From: JBPYFK01 sp051984675
GTDB lineage: Bacteria; Actinomycetota; Actinomycetes; Mycobacteriales; Pseudonocardiaceae
Assembly: GCA_051984675.1 (NCBI GenBank)
Contig: JBPYFK010000170.1
Location: 1 to 5,944 of the forward strand
Reading direction: 5' to 3'
DNA: 5,944 bases
Of the stretch, positions 1-5,700 are shown in pieces; within the stretch, counting starts at the first letter, position 1, and each line of letters begins with the position of its first letter. The notes under the pieces were generated by a model. It worked only from the letters and a program-made list of their open reading frames with translations. It searched no databases and was not told the origin of the DNA. The translations under genes were made by a program, and so were the position numbers.

Positions 1-879
1 GTGTGCACGCCGAGCGGGCTGCATGCCGACGTGGCGATCGCCGCGCTGGAGGCGGGCAAGCACGTTGTCGTGGAAAAGCCCCTCGACGTCAGTACCGAGG
101 CCGCCGAGCGGGTGGCACAGGCGCAGCAACGTGCTGGCAGGACCGTGACGGTGATCAGCCAGCACCGCTTCGACCCCGCCAGCCAACTCGCCCACCAGGC
201 CGCCCGCGATGGGCGGTTGGGCCGGATCACCTCCGGGACGGCCAGCATCGCCTGGTGGCGCAGCCAGGGCTACTACGACTCCGGCGACTGGCGCGGAACC
301 TGGGCGCTGGACGGCGGGGGAGCACTGATGAACCAGGGCATCCACACCATCGACCTGCTGGTCTGGATGCTGGGGGAACCGGTCGAGGTCTTCGCCTGGA
401 CCGGTTGCCTGGCCCACAGCGGCATCGAGGTGGAGGACACGGCGGTGGCCACCATCCGCTTCGCCAGTGGCGCGCTTGGCGTCGTCCACGGCACCACGGC
501 TGCCTATCCGGGACTGACGGCGCGGTTGCAGGTGCATGGGGACCGGGGCTCGGCCGTCATCGACAGCGACCGGCTGGCGTACTTCCACGCGGCCGAGCCC
601 GGTTCGGACGCTCCGGCCTATGGCGCCGAAGGCGACGGTAACCAGGCGGCCCACCTGCTTCCAGCGGACGTGGGCGAGCCGACGGCCGGTTCCGACCCCG
701 CCGCGCTGTCCGACGCGCACACCGACCAGTACCGCGATTTCCTCGACGCGGTCGAGCAAGGCAGACCACCGCTGGTCACGGTGGCCGAAGCCAGCCGAAC
801 GCTCGCGGTCGTCTGCGCCATCTACGAGTCCGCGCGCACCGGAACACCGGTGGCCGTATCAGCGGGAACGGGGAATTAG
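1..879 (+). CDS. Gfo/Idh/MocA-family NAD(P)-dependent oxidoreductase, 5'-truncated by the window edge
   Basis: This is the C-terminal 292 residues of a probable sugar or cyclitol dehydrogenase. The frame is open from base 1, and the GTG there is most likely an internal Val. The N-terminal glycine-rich nucleotide-binding motif, roughly the first 70-80 residues in this family, lies outside the window. Visible family marks are TPSGLHAD (residues 3-10), the EKPLD segment (25-29) with the conserved Lys26, and the GGGALMNQGIHTIDLL segment (105-120), whose His115 sits where the family's catalytic His normally lies and is followed by Asp118. A beta-sheet substrate domain follows (about 125-190), and the C-terminal segment HTDQYRDFLDAVEQGRPP is typical of the family. 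TAG ends the gene one base before the manD start, so the two are probably co-transcribed. The fold family is clear but the substrate is not. Neighbours suggest oxidation of a sugar, uronate or glycoside feeding the mannonate/KDG route. Inositol or UDP-sugar dehydrogenase-like activities remain possible. Confidence 0.9.
   Translation: MCTPSGLHADVAIAALEAGKHVVVEKPLDVSTEAAERVAQAQQRAGRTVTVISQHRFDPASQLAHQAARDGRLGRITSGTASIAWWRSQGYYDSGDWRGTWALDGGGALMNQGIHTIDLLVWMLGEPVEVFAWTGCLAHSGIEVEDTAVATIRFASGALGVVHGTTAAYPGLTARLQVHGDRGSAVIDSDRLAYFHAAEPGSDAPAYGAEGDGNQAAHLLPADVGEPTAGSDPAALSDAHTDQYRDFLDAVEQGRPPLVTVAEASRTLAVVCAIYESARTGTPVAVSAGTGN
870..874 (+). promoter_or_regulatory. Probable ribosome binding site for manD
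   Basis: GGGGA lies six bases before the GTG at 881 and inside the last codons of the oxidoreductase gene. It supports GTG 881 as the start over any upstream in-frame codon. The preceding stop (877-879) is one base from the start, so re-initiation by terminating ribosomes is also plausible. Confidence 0.6.
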
Positions 880-880
880 G

Positions 881-2089
881 GTGAAGATCCAGGACGCGAA
901 GGTGATCGTGTGCTCGCCAGGGCGCAACTTCGTCACGCTGAAGATCATCACGGCGGATGGCGTGACCGGCGTCGGAGACGCCACGCTCAACGGTCGGGAA
1001 CTCGCGGTCGCCAGTTACTTGCAAGACCACGTCGTCCCCATGCTGCTCGGGCGGGATGCGGCCGACATCGAGGACACCTGGCAATACCTGTACAAGGGCG
1101 CGTACTGGCGGCGCGGACCGGTCAGCATGTCCGCGATCGCCGCGGTCGACATGGCGCTGTGGGACATCAAGGGAAAGACGCTCGGTGTCCCGGTGTATGA
1201 GCTGCTCGGCGGGCGCTCGCGCCGGGGTGTCATGGTGTATGGCCACGCCAATGGTGAGTCTGTTGAGGACACTGTCGAAGCGGTGCAGCGGTACCTGGAG
1301 ATGGGCTACCGCGCGGTGCGGGCGCAGTGCGGAGTCCCTGGTTTGCACGGCGTCTACGGCGTGGGCCGTGGCGAGCTCTACTACGAGCCCGCCGGTCCGG
1401 GCCTACCAGCGGAGCACGTGTGGGAGACGCACAAGTACCTCGATGTCGTCCCGAAGCTGTTCGCCCGATTGCGCGATGCGGTGGGTTTCGATGTGCACCT
1501 GCTGCACGACGCTCATCACCGGCTGACGCCGATCGAGGCGGGCTGGCTGGGCCGGCGCCTGGAGGACTACCGGCTCTTCTGGCTCGAAGACCCGACACCG
1601 GCGGAGCTACAAGAGAACTTCCGGCGTATCCGCCACCACACCACCACACCGCTGGCCGTCGGCGAGGTGTTCAACAGCGTGTACGACTGTCAACTGCTGT
1701 TGACCGAGCAGCTCATCGATTACCTGCGCACTCCGGTGGTCCGTGCCGGCGGGATCACGAACCTGCGCAAGATCGCAGCGGTGGCCGAGTTGTACCACGT
1801 GAAGACGGGATGCCACGGGGCTACCGACCTTTCCCCGGTCAGCATGGCGGCAGCGCTGCACTTCGACCTGTCGGTGCACAACTTCGGAGTCCAGGAGTAC
1901 ATGCGGCACACTCCCGAAACGGACGAGGTGTTCCCGCACGGGTACACGTTCGCTGAGGGGTACCTTCACCCCGGTGAGCGGCCCGGACTGGGCGTGGACA
2001 TCGATGAGCCGCTCGCTGCGCGCTACCCGTACGAACCGGCTTCCTTGCCGGTCAATCGCCTTGCGGATGGAACCGTCCACAGTTGGTGA
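881..2089 (+). CDS. manD: D-mannonate dehydratase, enolase superfamily (ManD/RspA type)
   Basis: ManD removes water from D-mannonate to give 2-keto-3-deoxy-D-gluconate (EC 4.2.1.8) in the cytoplasm, using Mg2+. The 402-residue protein has the usual family length. The N-terminal capping domain carries GVTGVGDATLNGRE (27-40), and the barrel domain starts near residue 115. With GTG 881 as residue 1, residues fall at the positions I recall for the characterised Novosphingobium enzyme: metal ligands Asp210, Glu236 and Glu262; Arg147 and Tyr159 in the active-site loop; His212; Arg283; His312; Glu339; and the C-terminal Trp402. This match also confirms the start. The frame is open upstream to 536, but that stretch overlaps the oxidoreductase and is not manD-like. 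The gene sits one base after the previous stop and 14 bases before uxuB. This subgroup is not isofunctional: some members act slowly on D-mannonate or D-gluconate and some are inactive. The adjacent uxuB and kdgK make D-mannonate the best substrate guess. Confidence 0.95.
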   Translation: MKIQDAKVIVCSPGRNFVTLKIITADGVTGVGDATLNGRELAVASYLQDHVVPMLLGRDAADIEDTWQYLYKGAYWRRGPVSMSAIAAVDMALWDIKGKTLGVPVYELLGGRSRRGVMVYGHANGESVEDTVEAVQRYLEMGYRAVRAQCGVPGLHGVYGVGRGELYYEPAGPGLPAEHVWETHKYLDVVPKLFARLRDAVGFDVHLLHDAHHRLTPIEAGWLGRRLEDYRLFWLEDPTPAELQENFRRIRHHTTTPLAVGEVFNSVYDCQLLLTEQLIDYLRTPVVRAGGITNLRKIAAVAELYHVKTGCHGATDLSPVSMAAALHFDLSVHNFGVQEYMRHTPETDEVFPHGYTFAEGYLHPGERPGLGVDIDEPLAARYPYEPASLPVNRLADGTVHSW

Positions 2090-2091
2090 GC

Positions 2092-2097
2092 AGGAAA
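2092..2097 (+). promoter_or_regulatory. Ribosome binding site that decides the uxuB start
   Basis: AGGAAA is followed by six bases and then ATG 2104. The competing in-frame GTG at 2086 overlaps the manD stop (GTGA) but has no purine-rich site at a suitable distance upstream. ATG 2104 is therefore the better start. Confidence 0.65.
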
Positions 2098-2103
2098 GCG
2101 GCT

Positions 2104-3504
2104 ATGAATCCACTGAATCTGTCCACCGTGTGTGGCGGGACGGCGACCGCGCCGAACTACGATCCCCGCACGGCCTCCGTCGGGATTGTCCACATTGGTC
2201 TCGGGGGTTTCCACCGCGGGCATCAGGCCGCCTACGTCGACGACATCCTCGGCCGCGACCCGAGCTGGGGAATCTGCGCGATCGCCCCACGCAATCCAGC
2301 TACCGCGCGTGCACTGCGGCAGCAGGACGGGCTATACACGCTGTGGTCGCGAGGCCACGAAGACTCGTTGCGAGTCATCGGTTCGATCCGCGACACCCTG
2401 TGTGCTGCCGAAGACCCGCGGGCGGTGATCCAGCGCCTTGCGGACCCAGCCGTGCGCTTGGTGACCCTCACGGTCACCGAAAAGGCTTACCGCAGCGACC
2501 AGACGGTCATCCGGCTGCTGGCACGCGGCCTGCAAGCCCGCGCCCATGACGACGCGCCGCTGACGGTGATGTCGTGTGACAACCTCGCTGGTAACGGCGA
2601 CTTTCTCAAGGCGTTGTTGCGGGACTATTGCGCCCTGCTGCCTGCCCCGGAGGGAACACGACTGGCCGAGTGGCTCAGCGAGCGCGTGACCTTCCCCTCG
2701 ACCGTCGTGGACCGGATCGTGCCGGCCATCACCCCGGCCGACCGGGAGCGGCTGTCGACCCGGCTGGGACTGCGCGACGACGCCGCCGTGCTGGCGGAAC
2801 CATTCGGGCAATGGATCATCGAGGACACCTTCGCGGCCGGACGGCCACCCTGGACGTCACCGGATGTGCGCCTCGTACGCGATGCCGGTCCTTTCGAGCG
2901 GCTGAAGCTCCGTGTCGTCAACGGCGCTCACTCGGCCCTGGCCTACCTCGGGCTGCTGACCGGTTACGACGACGTGCCGAGCGCGTGCGCGGACGCCGAC
3001 CTCGCCGCGGCCGTGTCGCGACTCCTCGATGAGGACGTCCTGCCCACCCTGGGCGACGTTCCCGAGTCTGCCGTTGCCGATTACCGCACTACCGTGCTCG
3101 ACCGTTTCGCGAATCCAGCGATCCGCTATCCCTTGCGGCAGGTCGGCGCGGATGGCTCGCAGAAGCTGCCGCAGCGGCTCGTTCCCATCGCGGTGGAACA
3201 CGCGCGATCCGGGCGGCGGAGTCCCTGGGTGGCTCTTGCCGTCGCCGCATGGATGAGGTGGGTCCACCGCTGCGCCACGGATCATCCTGAGCATCTTGTC
3301 GATCCTGCCGCGGATTCCCTGCTCAGCGCGGCATCGCGAGCCGTGAACCCGGCGATGCTGGTCGCCGAGCTGATCAGCATCGAGGGTGTCTTCGGGCACG
3401 AACTGCCACAGCACCACGTGTTCCGTGACGACCTCGAATCGTGGCTGAAGGAGCTGTGGACGGCACAGCCAGCAGGGGCGATCAGGGCGGCGATTCATGC
3501 CTGA
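2104..3504 (+). CDS. uxuB: D-mannonate oxidoreductase / D-fructuronate reductase (mannitol dehydrogenase family)
   Basis: This enzyme is predicted to reduce D-fructuronate to D-mannonate with NAD(P)H (EC 1.1.1.57), supplying the substrate of the preceding ManD. The 466-residue protein belongs to the polyol-specific long-chain dehydrogenases. It has an N-terminal Rossmann domain with VHIGLGGFHRGHQAAY (29-44), then TLTVTEKAY (121-129), VMSCDN (155-160), FPSTVVDRIVPA (197-208) and EPFGQWIIED (232-241). The catalytic helix is KLRVVNGAHSALAYLG (268-283), with Lys268, Asn273 and His276 fitting the family K-x4-N-x2-H pattern. DGSQKLPQRL (350-359) closely resembles E. coli UxuB. Between TEKAY and VMSCDN there are only 25 residues, against about 49 in E. 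coli UxuB as I remember it, so an active-site-side segment appears shortened in frame. The start is ATG 2104; GTG 2086 would add six residues. Its 3' end overlaps kdgK by eight bases. Mannitol 2-dehydrogenase or another polyol dehydrogenase is the main alternative; the neighbours favour UxuB. Confidence 0.9.
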   Translation: MNPLNLSTVCGGTATAPNYDPRTASVGIVHIGLGGFHRGHQAAYVDDILGRDPSWGICAIAPRNPATARALRQQDGLYTLWSRGHEDSLRVIGSIRDTLCAAEDPRAVIQRLADPAVRLVTLTVTEKAYRSDQTVIRLLARGLQARAHDDAPLTVMSCDNLAGNGDFLKALLRDYCALLPAPEGTRLAEWLSERVTFPSTVVDRIVPAITPADRERLSTRLGLRDDAAVLAEPFGQWIIEDTFAAGRPPWTSPDVRLVRDAGPFERLKLRVVNGAHSALAYLGLLTGYDDVPSACADADLAAAVSRLLDEDVLPTLGDVPESAVADYRTTVLDRFANPAIRYPLRQVGADGSQKLPQRLVPIAVEHARSGRRSPWVALAVAAWMRWVHRCATDHPEHLVDPAADSLLSAASRAVNPAMLVAELISIEGVFGHELPQHHVFRDDLESWLKELWTAQPAGAIRAAIHA

Positions 3505-4462
3505 CACCGAGGTCAAGATCGCTTCGATCGGCGAATGCATGATCGAACTACGGCACAGTGGCGACGCGAACCTGAGCCTGTCGTTCGGCGGAGACACCCT
3601 CAACACCGCCGTCTATCTCGCGCGATGTGCCCGTCAAACCAGCGACGAAGTCCGTATCGAGTACGTGACCGCTCTGGGCTCGGACCGCTACAGCGACATG
3701 CTGCGCAGCCGCTGGAACGGCGAGGGCGTGGGCACCTCACTGACGTTCACGGTCGCTGACCGCAAGCCCGGCTTGTACCTGGTCCACGTCGACGAGCAGG
3801 GTGAAAGGTCATTCACCTACTACCGCAGTGAATCCGCATGCCGCCAACTCCTGCTGCGCGAGGACATGATCGCGGAGGTAACGGCCCTCACCTCGTACGA
3901 CTATGTCTACCTTTCCGGGATTACCTTGGCGATCCTGGCCGAGACGGCACGGCAGCACCTCTGGCGGGTGCTCGACGAGTTGCGCGCCAACGGCGGCCGA
4001 GTGGTCTTCGACACCAACTACCGCCCCGCGCTCTGGTCGAGTGCCGAGGTCGCTCGGGAAACGATCACGGCGATGTCGCGACGCGTGGACCTCGCACTGC
4101 CCACCTTCGCCGACGAGTCCCTGCTCTTCGGCGACCAGCGACCGGAAGCCACCGCCGAGCGGCTGCACCGCGCGGGCGTCCCGGAAATCGCGGTGAAGCT
4201 CGGACCGGACGGTGCCTTCGTGTCCTCGGCTGACGGTGCCGCAGTGGTGGACACCCCTGGCCCGGTTGCGGTCGTGGATTCCACTGCGGCCGGAGATGCC
4301 TTCAACGCCGCATACCTGCACGCCCGCATCCATGGCCGCACGCCCACGGAGGCTACGCGCGACGGTCACCGGCTTGCCGCCGCCGTCCTCGGCCACCCAG
4401 GCGCCGTCATCCCGCAAGAAGCCATGCCACGGCTGGCAGAGCACTCGACCTCGTCGGCCTGA
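3497..4462 (+). CDS. kdgK: 2-keto-3-deoxygluconate kinase (PfkB/ribokinase family)
   Basis: KdgK phosphorylates KDG with ATP to give 2-keto-3-deoxy-6-phosphogluconate (EC 2.7.1.45), the step after ManD. The 321-residue protein is close to the enteric KdgK length of about 309. It opens with IASIGECMIEL (8-18) and the substrate-binding GGDTLNTAVYLAR (31-43), which is distinctive for KdgK among PfkB kinases. It continues with PGLYLVHVDEQGERSFTYYR (91-110), YLSGITLAIL (138-147), the DTNYRPALW segment (172-180) and KLGPDGAF (234-241). The C-terminal PfkB signature is DSTAAGDAFNAAYL (261-274), with Asp267 as the expected catalytic base. The ending GAVIPQEAMPRL also resembles E. coli KdgK. ATG 3497 lies within the end of uxuB, giving an eight-base overlap consistent with translational coupling; a weak AGGG lies at 3484-3487. 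The product KDPG would be cleaved by KDPG aldolase, which is not encoded here. Confidence 0.94.
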   Translation: MPDTEVKIASIGECMIELRHSGDANLSLSFGGDTLNTAVYLARCARQTSDEVRIEYVTALGSDRYSDMLRSRWNGEGVGTSLTFTVADRKPGLYLVHVDEQGERSFTYYRSESACRQLLLREDMIAEVTALTSYDYVYLSGITLAILAETARQHLWRVLDELRANGGRVVFDTNYRPALWSSAEVARETITAMSRRVDLALPTFADESLLFGDQRPEATAERLHRAGVPEIAVKLGPDGAFVSSADGAAVVDTPGPVAVVDSTAAGDAFNAAYLHARIHGRTPTEATRDGHRLAAAVLGHPGAVIPQEAMPRLAEHSTSSA

Positions 4463-4466
4463 GACC

Positions 4467-4472
4467 AAGGAG
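4467..4472 (+). promoter_or_regulatory. Strong ribosome binding site for the ABC ATPase gene
   Basis: AAGGAG lies seven bases before ATG 4480 in the 17-base gap after kdgK. It is the best Shine-Dalgarno match in the window. It selects ATG 4480 over the out-of-frame ATG at 4475. Confidence 0.75.
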
Positions 4473-4479
4473 CGATGTC

Positions 4480-5592
4480 ATGGCAACCATCAGTTATGCC
4501 CGGGCCACCAGGCATTACCCGAACACCGAGCGCGCCGCTGTGGACACCCTCGATCTGGAGATCGCCGATGGCGAGTTTCTGGTCCTGGTGGGACCGTCAG
4601 GCTGCGGTAAGTCCACGAGCCTGCGGATGCTGGCCGGGTTGGAAGAGGTTGACTCGGGAGCGATCCGCATCGGAGATCGCGATGTCACCCACCTGTCGCC
4701 AAAGGATCGGGACATCGCGATGGTGTTCCAGAATTACGCGCTGTACCCGCATATGACGGTGGCGCAGAACATGGGGTTCGCGTTGAAGATCGCGGGCCAG
4801 CCGAAGGACGAGATCAACCGGCGAGTCGCGGACGCCGCGAGGCTCCTCGATCTGGAGTCCTATTTGGACCGAAAGCCGAAAGCGCTGTCCGGTGGTCAGC
4901 GGCAGCGGGTCGCGATGGGACGAGCGATCGTCCGGCAACCGCGGGCTTTCCTTATGGACGAACCGCTGTCCAACTTGGACGCGAAGCTGCGTGTCTCGAC
5001 GCGGTCGCAGATCGCGGCGCTGCAGCGTCGCCTGGGCGTGACGACCGTGTATGTCACACACGACCAGGTGGAAGCGATGACGATGGGTGACCGGGTCGCG
5101 GTGCTGCTCGACGGCGTGTTGCAGCAGTGTGCCAGCCCGCGCGAACTGTACGAGCAGCCGGCGAATGCGTTTGTGGCCGGGTTTATTGGATCACCCGCGA
5201 TGAACTTGACCCCGTGCCAGCTGACCGACCACGGCGCGCGGCTCGGAGGCGCCGAGGTGCCCCTACCACGCGCCGCACGGCGGGCTGCGGCCGAGCAGGG
5301 CGATTCGACGGTGACAGTGGGGTTCCGCCCGGAGGCGCTTGAGCTGGTGAGCTCTGGTGAGGATGGTATCTCCGCGACCGTCACTCTGGTGGAGGAGCTC
5401 GGCTCGGACGCGTTCGCCTACTGCACACTGGCCGGTCACGACCCCACACACGGTGTGGTCGACATCATTGTCCGCGTCGATCCGCGCCGTACCCCGGTCA
5501 AGGGTGACCAGGTGCACCTGCGTGTACGCCCCGGCGAGGTACACGCGTTCTCGGTGTCCACCGGCGAGCGCCTGCCCGCCTCAAGCAACTAG
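4480..5592 (+). CDS. msiK: Carbohydrate ABC importer ATPase, MsiK/UgpC type (CUT1 family)
   Basis: This is the cytoplasmic ATP-hydrolysing subunit of a sugar importer. The 370 residues show Walker A GPSGCGKST (38-46), the Q-loop glutamine Gln84 in VFQNYALYPHMTV, signature LSGGQ (136-140), Walker B FLMDEP (157-162) with Glu161 as catalytic base, D-loop SNLD (164-167) and H-loop His194. The C-terminal regulatory OB-fold/TOBE region runs from about 235 to 365, beginning FIGSPAMNL and ending with HAFSVSTGERL. The N-terminus and this ending strongly resemble Streptomyces MsiK, which powers several sugar importers at once. All catalytic motifs are intact. In streptomycetes msiK is typically a separate gene; here it follows kdgK by 17 bases and is the last gene before the terminator hairpin. 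No permease or binding-protein gene is in the window. It may serve a uronate-oligosaccharide importer encoded upstream or several importers elsewhere. The family call is near certain; the transported sugar is unknown. Confidence 0.95.
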   Translation: MATISYARATRHYPNTERAAVDTLDLEIADGEFLVLVGPSGCGKSTSLRMLAGLEEVDSGAIRIGDRDVTHLSPKDRDIAMVFQNYALYPHMTVAQNMGFALKIAGQPKDEINRRVADAARLLDLESYLDRKPKALSGGQRQRVAMGRAIVRQPRAFLMDEPLSNLDAKLRVSTRSQIAALQRRLGVTTVYVTHDQVEAMTMGDRVAVLLDGVLQQCASPRELYEQPANAFVAGFIGSPAMNLTPCQLTDHGARLGGAEVPLPRAARRAAAEQGDSTVTVGFRPEALELVSSGEDGISATVTLVEELGSDAFAYCTLAGHDPTHGVVDIIVRVDPRRTPVKGDQVHLRVRPGEVHAFSVSTGERLPASSN

Positions 5593-5618
5593 GCGCGACG
5601 CCGAGAGCCTCTAACGGG

Positions 5619-5660
5619 GACGGGCGCGGAAGTACCCTGCGGGTAACTTCCGCGCCCGTT
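5619..5660. terminator. Large hairpin between convergent genes, probable bidirectional terminator
   Basis: The left arm (5620-5637) begins ACGGGCGCGGAAGT and continues ACCC. The loop is TGC (5638-5640). The right arm (5641-5659) is its reverse complement apart from one extra A. This gives about 18 base pairs with a single bulge, plus a possible G-U pair at 5619/5660. It starts 26-27 bases after the msiK stop and lies about 40 bases beyond the minus-strand pstS stop. There is no T-tract on either side, so if it terminates, it does so as the U-tract-less hairpin often proposed for actinomycetes. Confidence 0.82.
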
Positions 5661-5700
5661 GCCGAGTCGCTATGGAATGGTGCGTTGGCTGGAGTGGACG

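Noticed and set aside
1..3. GTG at base 1 as a real start codon
   Set aside because: The family needs an N-terminal Rossmann motif of about 70-80 residues before TPSGLHAD, so the true start must be upstream of the window.
536..880. Upstream in-frame extension of manD, giving a 517-residue protein
   Set aside because: The extra residues overlap the well-conserved C-terminus of the oxidoreductase in another frame, are rich in Arg, Pro, Ser and Thr like typical high-GC shadow translation, and match nothing in ManD. GTG 881 reproduces the known ManD residue numbering.
776..1348. Minus-strand open frame of 190 codons opposite the oxidoreductase/manD junction
   Set aside because: The translation is rich in Arg, His and Asp without a recognisable motif and spans the boundary of two confident plus-strand genes. 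It is a composition artefact.
2857..3606. Minus-strand open frame of 249 codons opposite uxuB and the kdgK start
   Set aside because: It lies opposite two well-recognised genes, has no recognisable domain, and long antisense frames are expected in DNA with strong third-position G/C bias.
3809..4468. Minus-strand open frame of 219 codons opposite kdgK
   Set aside because: The plus strand encodes all KdgK motifs across this region. The antisense product has no family features.
5661..5700. Possible promoter or operator between the hairpin and the pstS stop
   Set aside because: Genes converge here, so no promoter is expected, and I see no convincing -10/-35 pair or palindrome in these 40 bases.
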